Of a DNA stretch of 12,273 bases, positions 1 through 7,818 are shown piece after piece. A program made the position numbers and the translations under genes. Numbering within the stretch: the first letter of the stretch is position 1; the number at the start of each line of letters is the position of its first letter. Source of the stretch: Candidatus Aminicenantota bacterium. Its GTDB lineage: Bacteria; Acidobacteriota; Aminicenantia; UBA2199. The notes under the pieces are model-generated. The model saw nothing but the letters and a program-made list of their open reading frames with translations. It was not told the DNA's origin and made no database searches. The stretch is from NCBI GenBank assembly GCA_023137075.1, contig JAGLQA010000053.1, forward strand, positions 1-12,273, read 5' to 3'.

Positions 1-2
1 TA

Positions 3-1289
3 CAACTGGCTGTCCTGGCTGCTGGTTTGGGGAGAAGAATGGACCCCCTTACCGCTCATCACCTCCCGAAACCCATGTTCCCTATAGGGGGAAGCGCGCC
101 TATGGCGGAGATGTGGGTGAGAAGAGCGATTAAATCCGGTATCACGGATATTTCCATGAATCTATGCGTGCTCAGCAATACTATCAGAAATTACTTTAAA
201 GATGGGGGCAGGTTCGGCACGGAAATAAAATATATCGAGGAAGATATTCCTTCCGGTACCTTAGGCGGCATATGCAAGCAGGCCCTTGGTAAGAAAGCCA
301 AAAAGGTTTTCAAAAACGAGACTATGCCGGAATTAGCTGAATTTAAAGGAACCACGATCATCGCGCCCAGCGGCGATATTGTCACCGGCTTCGGTTCGGA
401 CATGCTGGAAGAGATGTACGATATTCATAAAAAAAAAGGGGCCGCCTTTTCTATGGTTTTAAGCCCTGTGCCCTGGGAAAAGAGGGGAGAGTTCGGGACC
501 GTTGATCTCGATTCCCCCGAAGAGCTAAAGGGACCTATCTCAAAATCCGGAAAAATTGTTAAATTCAGGGAAAAAGATCCGAATTCCCCCAGCAACCTGA
601 ATAACGCATCTATTTATATGATCGAGATGGATCTATTAAAAATTCTCGATCCCTTGCGAACCGAAGTCAACACTAAGATTTCCGAACCCTTTTATGATTT
701 CGGCAAACATGTTTTTCCGGCCATGCTGGGCAGGCTTGAATACATAAAACTTCCCAAAGATTTCCTGTTATGGGGTTTGCAGTATGACGGCCCCTGGTTT
801 GATGTGGGAAGAAAACGGGATTACCTGAATGTTAACAAATCTTTCCTGGATGGCGATTTTGAACTGGAAATCGCTTATGAAAAATATCCCTGGGGATACC
901 TGGGAACAAATGTTGCCGTTGATTTCTCTAAGGTGAATATCATCCCGCCGGTCATTATAGGTAATGACTGCATAATTGCTCCCGGAACCACCCTGGGCCC
1001 CTACGCGGTTATAGGAGACGGCTGGACGATCGAACGAAATGCCTGTATACGGAATTCCGTTTTATGGAAGCGGTATTCCTTTTTTCCCGGTAAAGGAGAA
1101 GAAATTTCCGTTAATGAAAGAAGAGTCGACGACATGCACCAGGTACGCAGGGGTGTTACCATCGATGAATGTATTATCGTGGGCGGTACGATTGAGAGCG
1201 ATTTGCACGAGAAAACAGTGGATGTCCTTCAGGATGGCCGCACGGAAATACTTCCCATCGACTGGGTGCCAAATGTAACCAGGGCATAA
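3..1289 (+). CDS. NDP-sugar pyrophosphorylase (nucleotidyltransferase plus left-handed beta-helix), 5'-partial
   Basis: This enzyme class activates a sugar 1-phosphate with an NTP to give an NDP-sugar for surface polysaccharide or glycan synthesis in the cytoplasm. The reading frame is open to the window edge. Translating from base 3 gives QLAVLAAGLGRRMDPLT followed by PKPMFPIGG, which is the N-terminal nucleotide-binding signature (usual form LAAGxGTRMxPLT...PKPM). Only a few residues are therefore missing, and a TTG at 27 lies inside the signature, so it is not the start. The visible 428 residues include GTLGG and PSGDIVTGFG in the catalytic domain. A C-terminal hexapeptide-repeat region (PPVIIGNDCIIAPGTTLGPYAVIGDG and RGVTIDECIIVGGTIESD) follows. 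The usual Thr of GTR is Arg here. The nucleotide and sugar cannot be told from sequence; mannose-1-phosphate guanylyltransferase and glucose-1-phosphate transferase are both possible. No clear terminator follows, only a 5-bp stem at 1291-1303. Confidence 0.88.
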   Translation, partial: QLAVLAAGLGRRMDPLTAHHLPKPMFPIGGSAPMAEMWVRRAIKSGITDISMNLCVLSNTIRNYFKDGGRFGTEIKYIEEDIPSGTLGGICKQALGKKAKKVFKNETMPELAEFKGTTIIAPSGDIVTGFGSDMLEEMYDIHKKKGAAFSMVLSPVPWEKRGEFGTVDLDSPEELKGPISKSGKIVKFREKDPNSPSNLNNASIYMIEMDLLKILDPLRTEVNTKISEPFYDFGKHVFPAMLGRLEYIKLPKDFLLWGLQYDGPWFDVGRKRDYLNVNKSFLDGDFELEIAYEKYPWGYLGTNVAVDFSKVNIIPPVIIGNDCIIAPGTTLGPYAVIGDGWTIERNACIRNSVLWKRYSFFPGKGEEISVNERRVDDMHQVRRGVTIDECIIVGGTIESDLHEKTVDVLQDGRTEILPIDWVPNVTRA

Positions 1290-1360
1290 TCTCCGGCCCG
1301 GAGTTGGGAAAACAAACAGAACGTGATGGCGATGCGCTAAGATATATCTTATAATATCGC

Positions 1361-1399
1361 TGTCAAGTTATTGACAAATTCCTGAAATCATACTATAAT
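1361..1399 (+). promoter_or_regulatory. Sigma-70-type promoter of clpB with an inverted repeat over the -35
   Basis: TTGACA (1371-1376) and TATAAT (1394-1399) are both perfect consensus hexamers separated by exactly 17 bp, so transcription should start near 1406 and give a leader of about 33 nt. The -35 is the right half of an inverted repeat, TGTCAA-gtta-TTGACA (1361-1376), a possible operator. A 12-bp palindrome, AAGATATATCTT, lies just upstream at 1339-1350. I see no HrcA/CIRCE inverted repeat and no CtsR-type tandem heptamers. Confidence 0.8.
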
Positions 1400-1438
1400 A
1401 GTTATGGATAAATAAAAATTACTGCGGAGGAATGAGTA

Positions 1439-4006
1439 ATGAACAGAGAAAAATTTACATTAAAAGCAAATAACGCAATAGATCAAAGTGTGACCCTGGC
1501 TGAAACAAAGGGAAACCAGGAGGTGACCCCCTTGCATCTCAGCCGTGTCATTCTGACGGACCCGGAAAACATCGTGCCCGAAGTTTTCAAAAAAATCGGC
1601 ATGGACAGTCGTGCCGCCGCGGCGAAAATCGATGAAGAGATCGACAGGCTGCCAAAAGTCCAGGGAGCGGAACAGTATGCGGGAAAAGATTTCGGTAAAA
1701 TATTGCAGAATTCCCTTACCGTTGCCGGTCAATTTAAGGATGATTACGTCTCGACAGAACACCTTATCCTGGCTGTCATCGAGCAAAAGGGTAACGCGGC
1801 CCGGGTGTTGGCATCCGTCGGCATCACGAAAGATAATTTCTTAAAAGCATTGATGGAAATAAGAGGTTCGGCAAAGATAACGGACCAGAATCCCGAAGAG
1901 AAAATGCAGGCTCTCAAACGTTACGGCAAAGATTTAGTCGAACTGGCCCGGAATGGAAAATTAGACCCAATTATCGGCCGGGATGACGAAATCAGGCGAT
2001 TGATGCAGGTGTTGGTGCGGAAGAAGAAAAACAATCCCGTGTTGATCGGCGACGCCGGGGTCGGTAAAACCGCGATAGTAGAAGGATTGGCCCTGCGGAT
2101 CGTGCAGAAGGATGTGCCGGAACTACTGAAGGACAAGCGGGTCGTGGCCCTGGATATCGGCAGTCTCCTGGCCGGCGCAAAATACCGGGGTGAGTTTGAA
2201 GACCGCTTAAAGGCGGTTATCAAAGAGGTGACCGAATCCGACGGCGAGGTCATCTTGTTTCTCGATGAATTGCATACCATCGTGGGCGCCGGAGCTGCCG
2301 AAGGAGCGATAGACGCGTCCAACATGTTAAAACCGGCCCTGGCCCGGGGTGAGTTAAGCGCCATCGGCGCAACCACTTTAAATGAGTATAAAAAATATAT
2401 CGAAAAAGACCCGGCTTTAGAACGCCGGTTCCAGCCGGTTTTTGTAAAGCAGCCCACGGTGGAAGAGACCATTTCCATTTTGCGGGGCATAAAAGAAAAA
2501 TACGAGATTCACCACGGCATCAAAATAATGGATGCCGCCCTGATTGCGGCGGCCACACTGTCCGACAGGTATATCACCGACCGGTTTCTGCCGGACAAAG
2601 CCATCGACCTGATGGACGAAGCCTCTTCCAGGCTGCGGATCGAAATGGATTCCATGCCCGAGGAATTGGATGAGTTGGAACGAAAGATCATGCAGTTGGA
2701 GATCGAGCGCCAGGCGTTAAAAAAAGAGAACAGCAAGGATTGCAAAGAAAAACTCAAAAAATTGGTGGATGAACTGGAGGACTTGAAGGTCAAAAGGGAA
2801 AAAATCAAGGAACATTGGACTAAGGAAAAAACCCTGATCAACCGGCTGCGAGAGTTGAAGGAGAACATCGACGGTTTGAAAAACCGGCAGCAGGAAGCCG
2901 AGAGAAGTAACGATTACGAAATGGCCGCCCAGATCCAATACGGTAAAATCCCGGAAACGACGAAAGAGATAGAGTCAATCCAGGCACAGTTACAGGAACT
3001 CCAGAAAGAAAAGAAGATTTTAACTGAAGAGATAACCGAAGAAGATATTGCCGAGGTGGTTTTCAGGTGGACCGGTATACCGGTGAGCAAGTTGCTGAGC
3101 GGCGAGAAGGAGAAGCTGTTAAAAATGGAAGAGATATTAACCCGCTGGGTCGTGGGACAGGACGAAGCCACATCCGCGGTTTCACGCGTGATTCGCCGCT
3201 CTAAAGCGGGGCTCCAGGATCCCGGGCGCCCCCTGGGTTCCTTTTTGTTCTTGGGACCCACCGGCGTGGGAAAAACGGAACTGGCCCGGGCTTTGAGTGA
3301 CTTTATTTTTAACAGCGAAAAGACGATGGTTCGGCTCGACATGTCGGAGTACATGGAGAAACATTCGGTAGCCAAATTGATCGGTGCACCTCCCGGTTAT
3401 GTGGGTTATGACGAAGGCGGACAGTTGACGGAAGCAGTCAAAAGAAGGCCCTATTCGTTAGTCTTGTTGGACGAGATCGAAAAAGCCCATCCCGACGTGT
3501 TTAACATACTGCTGCAGATCCTCGATGACGGCCGGTTAACGGACGCGAAAGGGAAAACCGTAAGTTTTGCCAACACCATTATCATCATGACATCAAACCT
3601 GGGTTCCGAAGCCATACTGGAAAAAACAGACTACAACGACATCAAAAAGGAGATAGATGATTTACTGTTTAAAGTTTTCCGGCCGGAGTTCCTGAACCGC
3701 ATAGATGAGATCATTACCTTCAGACCTTTGCAGCCGGATACGATTAAAAAAATCACCCTGCTCGAGATAAATAAACTTGAAAAGCTGCTGAAATCCGCCG
3801 GAATATCCATTGATATTTCCGGGAGTGCCCTCGCACAATTGGCTGAGTTGGGATACAACCCGGCCCTCGGCGCCAGACCGCTAAAACGAATCATCCGCAG
3901 GGAGATCCAGGACCGGTTATCCAACCTGATCTTGCGAGGAGATGTGCTCTCCAATTCCACGGTAAAGATAGATTACCGGGATGGGGACTGGAAATTTGAA
4001 ATATAA
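1439..4006 (+). CDS. clpB: ATP-dependent disaggregase ClpB (Hsp100)
   Basis: ClpB is a hexameric cytosolic AAA+ chaperone that works with DnaK to extract and refold polypeptides from aggregates. The 855 residues match the family's usual length and order. There is an N-terminal Clp_N double repeat (about 1-145). NBD1 has Walker A GDAGVGKT (204-211), Walker B with D276-E277 and pore loop AGAKYRGEFE (245-254). A long coiled-coil middle domain (about 400-525) marks ClpB rather than ClpA. NBD2 has Walker A GPTGVGKT (606-613), pore loop PPGYVGYDEGG (651-661), Walker B LLDEIEKAHP (676-685) and sensor-2 GARPLKR (811-817). The ATG at 1439 is preceded by a good GGAGG (about 1426-1430). It seems to be monocistronic, with its own strong promoter upstream and a hairpin directly after the stop. 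No disrupted motif is seen. Confidence 0.97.
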   Translation: MNREKFTLKANNAIDQSVTLAETKGNQEVTPLHLSRVILTDPENIVPEVFKKIGMDSRAAAAKIDEEIDRLPKVQGAEQYAGKDFGKILQNSLTVAGQFKDDYVSTEHLILAVIEQKGNAARVLASVGITKDNFLKALMEIRGSAKITDQNPEEKMQALKRYGKDLVELARNGKLDPIIGRDDEIRRLMQVLVRKKKNNPVLIGDAGVGKTAIVEGLALRIVQKDVPELLKDKRVVALDIGSLLAGAKYRGEFEDRLKAVIKEVTESDGEVILFLDELHTIVGAGAAEGAIDASNMLKPALARGELSAIGATTLNEYKKYIEKDPALERRFQPVFVKQPTVEETISILRGIKEKYEIHHGIKIMDAALIAAATLSDRYITDRFLPDKAIDLMDEASSRLRIEMDSMPEELDELERKIMQLEIERQALKKENSKDCKEKLKKLVDELEDLKVKREKIKEHWTKEKTLINRLRELKENIDGLKNRQQEAERSNDYEMAAQIQYGKIPETTKEIESIQAQLQELQKEKKILTEEITEEDIAEVVFRWTGIPVSKLLSGEKEKLLKMEEILTRWVVGQDEATSAVSRVIRRSKAGLQDPGRPLGSFLFLGPTGVGKTELARALSDFIFNSEKTMVRLDMSEYMEKHSVAKLIGAPPGYVGYDEGGQLTEAVKRRPYSLVLLDEIEKAHPDVFNILLQILDDGRLTDAKGKTVSFANTIIIMTSNLGSEAILEKTDYNDIKKEIDDLLFKVFRPEFLNRIDEIITFRPLQPDTIKKITLLEINKLEKLLKSAGISIDISGSALAQLAELGYNPALGARPLKRIIRREIQDRLSNLILRGDVLSNSTVKIDYRDGDWKFEI

Positions 4007-4020
4007 TATATTTTATAAAA

Positions 4021-4061
4021 AGAGAGGGAAATTTTAAAAGGGTTTTAAAATTTCCCTCTCT
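4021..4061. terminator. 19-bp perfect hairpin after clpB, possible bidirectional terminator
   Basis: AGAGAGGGAAATTTTAAAA (4021-4039) pairs perfectly with its complement at 4043-4061 across a 3-nt GGG loop, starting 15 bp after the clpB stop. On the plus strand it is followed by a C-run rather than a T-run. On the minus strand it is followed by TTTTTATAAAATATA, so the intrinsic-terminator polarity is actually better for a minus-strand transcript. It most likely ends clpB transcription and may also act in the other direction. Confidence 0.6.
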
Positions 4062-4342
4062 CCCCCTCAGGTACTTCAAATACATATCGCTTACATACAG
4101 CTATTTTAAAACCAAATCTATTAAATCTATAGGCAATATTAATGCCAAAAACGATCCGCCAGGCCGTTTTTTCAAAAACAAACTTATTTCTGTGTAACGA
4201 TTTCGGCTGATATGTTTTGAAAACCCGCATCTAATGCGGGTAGAAGGCCTTTTTGCCAGGAATGTATTTTATCTTAGCCGGATGAATTTTTTTTAAGAAT
4301 GAAAACATCGAGCTGTTTGTTTTCGTAAGTAAACCCTAAACT
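4062..4342. other. A+T-rich intergenic region without a recognisable gene
   Basis: No convincing gene is seen. An 8-bp stem with a 3-nt loop (ACCCGCAT-cta-ATGCGGGT, 4223-4241) is the clearest structure; a T-run follows about 8 nt later. A 7-bp AAAAACG/CGTTTTT inverted repeat lies near 4146-4170. A minus-strand frame of 61 codons (4045-4230) runs into the terminator-like hairpin but has no ribosome binding site, and its ATG lies in the 8-bp hairpin. It could be a degenerate gene or part of an untranslated RNA. Confidence 0.4.
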
Positions 4343-4374
4343 GTTTATAAACACTATAAACTCAGTTTATAAAC
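4343..4374. repeat. Paired 10-bp palindromes GTTTATAAAC, putative operator
   Basis: Two identical perfect palindromes, GTTTATAAAC at 4343-4352 and 4365-4374, are spaced 22 bp centre to centre, about two helical turns, so both face the same side of the DNA. The 12 bp between them hold another partial copy, TATAAAC. They lie about 50-80 bp upstream of the predicted start of the FHA-activator transcript, a suitable place for a dimeric regulator. The binding protein is unknown. Confidence 0.5.
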
Positions 4375-4389
4375 TTTTATAAAATTTTG

Positions 4390-4417
4390 TTGATTATTAA
4401 AAATAACTTGCTATAAT
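4390..4417 (+). promoter_or_regulatory. Promoter of the activator gene, predicting a leaderless mRNA
   Basis: TTGATT (4390-4395), a 16-bp spacer and a perfect TATAAT (4412-4417) preceded by TGC, an extended -10. Transcription is expected about 7 nt past the -10, at 4424, which is the A of the ATG start codon. There is no Shine-Dalgarno sequence; the only G-run (4418-4421) is 2 nt from the ATG and lies in the core promoter. Confidence 0.6.
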
Positions 4418-4423
4418 GGGGTT

Positions 4424-6283
4424 ATGAAATATTTATTGTACTATATTGACGGTTTCATCAAGAAGTTCCCTTTAGAAGACGAAACCATTAGTATCGGCAG
4501 AACACCCGACAACGACCTGGATATTGATGACGAAACCATATCGAGGAAACATCTTAAAATCAAGGTAGAAGAGGATGTGATCAACATCGAAGACCTGAGG
4601 TCCACCAACGGCACCTATGTCCACAGCGGGAAAGTCCATGAAGCTGTCATCAATATCGGGGAATCCTTCTGCTTAGGCAGGATGGAGTTCTTTCTCAAAC
4701 AGGGAACCATCGGTGATTTCACACTGGCAAAAGAGCTGGTTCCTATTTTTAAACGAATCGGAAATGACAATGAAAACAACTTCCTAAGAACAAAAACCAA
4801 GTATATAACAGATATTTACAATGAGATTCTGAAACAGGTTTTAAAAGCGGGGATAAAAAAGAACAATTTTAACGATTTCCTCCCCGTTTTGTCGAATTAT
4901 CTTTCCTCTTTATCCTATATCGGCGATCTGTTTATCGTGTCAAAACTGAAGGAAGAGTTGAATGTCCTTTTTTCTATCAAAAAAAAAAATGGGATAAAAG
5001 AAAATTTAGAGAAAATAATTTCTGAAAACCCGAATATGTTCGTTGAGAATATTGATTCCAGGCCAATATCGAAATTGGGAGGAATTTTTTGTTCCTATCC
5101 ACTTGAGATCAATAGTAATAGGGCCGTCCTGATTTATATCTCGAATGATAGCCGGAACAAAACGGAGCCCAAAATCAAAAAATTCCTGTTATCCTTATCA
5201 AAAGAGCTGGACTTGTTAGCGCAATTATTTTCGGAAGGAAGCGCTGAAAGAGGTGAGATCGAATGCGGCTCGGAAAGAGAAGAGGAAAGCGTTGGAAACT
5301 TAGAAGATGAACCGGACCTGGATGTTCTTAATGAAATTATTGTCGCTAACGACAACATGAAGGAGATCATTAAACAGGCGAAGAAAATTGCCAGGAGTGA
5401 CGTGTTTGTTTTGATCCAGGGGGAAAGCGGCACCGGGAAAGAGTTGTTTGCCCGGCTCATTTTTAAACATTCAAGGCGCAGCGGTAAAAAATTTGTTCCT
5501 ATAAATTGTGCCGCCATCCCGGAAAATTTACTCGAGTCCGAATTGTTCGGTCACGAGAAAGGTGCGTTCACCGGCGCCTATGCCCGCAAAATAGGCAAAT
5601 TGGAAATCGCCTCCGGCGGCACCCTCGTTTTTGATGAAATCGGCGATATGCCCCTTAATTTACAATCAAAGTTATTGAGAGCCTTACAGGAACAGGAATT
5701 CTACCGGTTAGGCGGGTCTATTCCCATAAAGGTGGATTTGCGCATTATTTCCATTACCAACCAGAACTTGAAAGCCCTGATAAAGCAAAAACAATTCCGC
5801 CAGGACCTGTATTACCGTCTGGTTCATCATACGATTAATATCCCCCCCCTGCGGGAGAGAAAGGAAGATATTTCGGTATTGATCAACTATTTTACCAATA
5901 AGTTCTGCCGGCAGAACAATAAAACCGTCAACGGTTATTCCCTCAAAGCCTTTCGAGTTCTCCAGGATTACGACTGGCCGGGCAATGTCCGGCAAATGGA
6001 AAACGAAATCAATCGCATTGTAAACCTGACGGAACATGGCGAAATCATAAACTACGATATTCTATCGGATGATATAACACACCCGGAAATGGAATCGGGC
6101 GACACCGTCATATTCCCGTCCTACCAATTGAATAGTGAAGCCGAAAAAGATTTCCTGCTAAGTTTACTCGAGAAGCATAATTGGAACAAATCAAAAGTGG
6201 CCAGGTCCCTTAAAATGACCTACCAGGGATTGCACAAAAAAACGAAACGGTTGGGACTCGAAAAACCGAAGACAAATAAATGA
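4424..6283 (+). CDS. FHA-domain sigma-54-dependent transcriptional activator (bacterial enhancer-binding protein)
   Basis: This AAA+ protein remodels RNA polymerase-sigma-54 at enhancer-driven promoters, and its FHA domain should read a phosphothreonine signal from a Ser/Thr kinase. FHA motifs occur at residues 1-92: IGR (24-26), SRKH (40-43) and STNGTY (60-65). Residues about 100-300 form a linker or sensor region I do not recognise, followed by an acidic stretch (278-300). The AAA+ domain has Walker A GESGTGKE (333-340), an intact sigma-54 contact loop GAFTGA (380-385), Walker B LVFDEIGD (401-408), Arg-finger region FRQDLYYR (458-465) and WPGNVRQ (518-524). A Fis-type helix-turn-helix is at about 587-612. 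There is no response-regulator receiver domain, so control is by phosphopeptide binding rather than a histidine kinase. The ATG fits the first FHA strand. The gene overlaps rlpA by 4 bp. I found no -24/-12 promoter nearby, so its targets are probably elsewhere. Confidence 0.95.
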   Translation: MKYLLYYIDGFIKKFPLEDETISIGRTPDNDLDIDDETISRKHLKIKVEEDVINIEDLRSTNGTYVHSGKVHEAVINIGESFCLGRMEFFLKQGTIGDFTLAKELVPIFKRIGNDNENNFLRTKTKYITDIYNEILKQVLKAGIKKNNFNDFLPVLSNYLSSLSYIGDLFIVSKLKEELNVLFSIKKKNGIKENLEKIISENPNMFVENIDSRPISKLGGIFCSYPLEINSNRAVLIYISNDSRNKTEPKIKKFLLSLSKELDLLAQLFSEGSAERGEIECGSEREEESVGNLEDEPDLDVLNEIIVANDNMKEIIKQAKKIARSDVFVLIQGESGTGKELFARLIFKHSRRSGKKFVPINCAAIPENLLESELFGHEKGAFTGAYARKIGKLEIASGGTLVFDEIGDMPLNLQSKLLRALQEQEFYRLGGSIPIKVDLRIISITNQNLKALIKQKQFRQDLYYRLVHHTINIPPLRERKEDISVLINYFTNKFCRQNNKTVNGYSLKAFRVLQDYDWPGNVRQMENEINRIVNLTEHGEIINYDILSDDITHPEMESGDTVIFPSYQLNSEAEKDFLLSLLEKHNWNKSKVARSLKMTYQGLHKKTKRLGLEKPKTNK

Positions 6284-7020
6284 AGCAAAAATTACTTTTT
6301 GTCCCGGTATTGTCAATACTTTTGCTTCTTAACTTCTGCTCTCCGAAGAGGGGTGTAAAAACGGATCCGGGCCGCGCTAATCCGCGGATTCCCGCCGAAA
6401 AAATAAAAAAATTTAAAGGGGAAAGAGAAGCGGGGACTATTTTTCAAACCGGAATCGCGTCCTGGTACGGCCGTGATTTCCAGGGACGAAGAACCGCCAA
6501 CGGTGAAATTTACGACATGAATAAATTGACCGCTGCTCACAAGGGCCTTCCCTTTCATACAATAATTGAAGTTGAAAACCGCGAAAATAACCGCAAAGTA
6601 ATCGTGCGCATTAATGACCGGGGTCCCTTTGTAAAAGGACGGATTATCGACCTGTCGTACAAGGCCGCCGGGAGAATCGGCATCGATAAGACGGGAACAG
6701 CGCCGGTGAATTTAAGGTTGATCAACCCCCGGGGTGAATCATTCGCCGGGAATGAAAACTCGCCGATTAATGTAATTCCCGGTACAGAAGAAGAATATGC
6801 CGGTTATTACATCCAGGCCGGCGCCTTCGGTGACGAAGAAAACGCCGGCAGGATGCTGCGCCGTCTGCAAAGAGCACTGCCTGCCCTATCTTTCAAAATA
6901 TATTTCCGGGACGGTCTCTTGAAAGTTATTTCAGGGCAAGCCTTTTCCCGGTCAAAAGCCGAGGAATATAAAATAATCCTGGGAAACCACGGCATCGACG
7001 TATTTATTAAAGAAAAATAA
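6280..7020 (+). CDS. rlpA: RlpA family septal peptidoglycan protein (DPBB plus SPOR), putative lipoprotein
   Basis: RlpA proteins are outer-membrane lipoproteins of Gram-negative bacteria. Some cleave glycan strands lacking stem peptides at the division septum, where the SPOR domain anchors them. The 246 residues begin with a Lys-containing n-region and a Leu-rich core ending in Cys20. The lipobox-like LNFC has Phe at -1, which is unusual, so lipidation is uncertain. The double-psi beta-barrel (about 56-147) contains ASWYG (60-64), RTANGEIYDM (71-80), LTAAHK (83-88) with His87, and RINDRGPF (110-117) with Asp113, the family's conserved active-site positions. The SPOR domain (about 174-246) starts YYIQAGAF. 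The ATG lies in an ATGA overlap with the activator stop and has a poor ribosome binding site, which suggests translational coupling and co-transcription. The link between a phospho-sensing activator and a division protein is inferred from this overlap. Confidence 0.92.
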   Translation: MKQKLLFVPVLSILLLLNFCSPKRGVKTDPGRANPRIPAEKIKKFKGEREAGTIFQTGIASWYGRDFQGRRTANGEIYDMNKLTAAHKGLPFHTIIEVENRENNRKVIVRINDRGPFVKGRIIDLSYKAAGRIGIDKTGTAPVNLRLINPRGESFAGNENSPINVIPGTEEEYAGYYIQAGAFGDEENAGRMLRRLQRALPALSFKIYFRDGLLKVISGQAFSRSKAEEYKIILGNHGIDVFIKEK

Positions 7021-7054
7021 AAATGGGCCGCCGGTTGCGGAATCGAATTGGATA

Positions 7055-7810
7055 ATGGATATAATTGAAATAGTCAAAATCGGTATTGTGTTAACAGCAG
7101 GCAGCATTATCCAGAGTTCTTCGGGTTTCGGTTTCGGTCTTTTTGCGATTCCGCTGCTCCTCTTCTTAGGATTCAGCCTCCCGGCAGCCGTTATGATTGT
7201 CGTCATCGGCTCGGCAATCCAGAAAATTTTTGCCGTCATTGCCCTGTGGAAAGCGGTCAACTGGAAAGAGCTGTCTCCTTTCATGATGGTGGGACTCCTT
7301 TCCCTGCCCTTAGGCGTGTACTTCATGTACAGTTTAACTTTCTTAGATCAATCATCGGTAAAACAGGTGATTGGGTTTTGTGTATTTGTTCTCCTTATTC
7401 TTCAATGGAAAGGAAGGTTACGCACCGGGGAACACATCCACCGCTTCTGGGGATACCTGGCCGGATTTTTCTCCGGTTTTTTTAACGGGCTCGCCAATAT
7501 AGGCGGCCCACCCTTAGTACTCTGGATACTGGCACACCGTTGGTCAAATGAGAAGATGAGAGTTACGCCCCTCGCCTTTTCACTAATTTTTGTGCCCTTC
7601 CAACTGCTCTTTATGTTTCTGGTCTTCGGCTCAGCGGTATTGGTAGACCCGGTGTGGAAAGCCGCCCTGTCAATACCCTTTATTTTCGCGGGGACCCGAA
7701 TCGGTTTAAAAATAGGCGGTAAAATCTCGAAGGAGTATTTACGGATATATATGGGTGTGCTCCTGTTCTTAATCGCTCTCGTTTCGATGATAGGACCCTT
7801 TTTTTCGTAA
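7055..7810 (+). CDS. TauE/SafE family membrane permease
   Basis: Members of this inner-membrane family export or import small sulfur- or carbon-containing anions such as sulfite, sulfoacetate or taurine-derived acids; the substrate here cannot be assigned. The 251-residue protein is almost entirely hydrophobic, with about eight predicted membrane segments in two related halves. Each half has a family signature: QSSSGFGFGLFAIPLL (20-35), and GFFNGLANIGGPPLVLW (141-157) at the start of the second. The ATG at 7055 is the only good in-frame start and has a weak ribosome binding site. It begins 34 bp after rlpA on the same strand, so it may be the last gene of the activator-rlpA transcript. It converges on cooC with only 8 bp between the stop codons and no obvious terminator hairpin. 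Confidence 0.88.
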   Translation: MDIIEIVKIGIVLTAGSIIQSSSGFGFGLFAIPLLLFLGFSLPAAVMIVVIGSAIQKIFAVIALWKAVNWKELSPFMMVGLLSLPLGVYFMYSLTFLDQSSVKQVIGFCVFVLLILQWKGRLRTGEHIHRFWGYLAGFFSGFFNGLANIGGPPLVLWILAHRWSNEKMRVTPLAFSLIFVPFQLLFMFLVFGSAVLVDPVWKAALSIPFIFAGTRIGLKIGGKISKEYLRIYMGVLLFLIALVSMIGPFFS

Positions 7811-7818
7811 GAGGGGTT

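Noticed and set aside
27..29. TTG at 27 as start of the nucleotidyltransferase
   Set aside because: It falls inside the conserved LAAGLGRRMDPLT signature; the frame is open to the window edge, so the true start lies outside.
1290..1438. CIRCE or CtsR operator upstream of clpB
   Set aside because: Neither the TTAGCACTC/GAGTGCTAA pair nor the tandem GGTCAAA heptamers are present.
1921..2490. Long minus-strand ORF opposite clpB
   Set aside because: It is a shadow of the clpB codon pattern, with low-complexity Ser/Arg-rich translation and no ribosome binding site.
4045..4230. 61-codon minus-strand ORF after clpB
   Set aside because: No ribosome binding site, start inside a hairpin, stop inside the terminator-like stem, no recognisable family. 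Kept only as a possible RNA or remnant.
4007..7054. Sigma-54 (-24/-12) promoter near the activator cluster
   Set aside because: No TGGCAC-N5-TTGC-like element was found by eye in the intergenic spaces.
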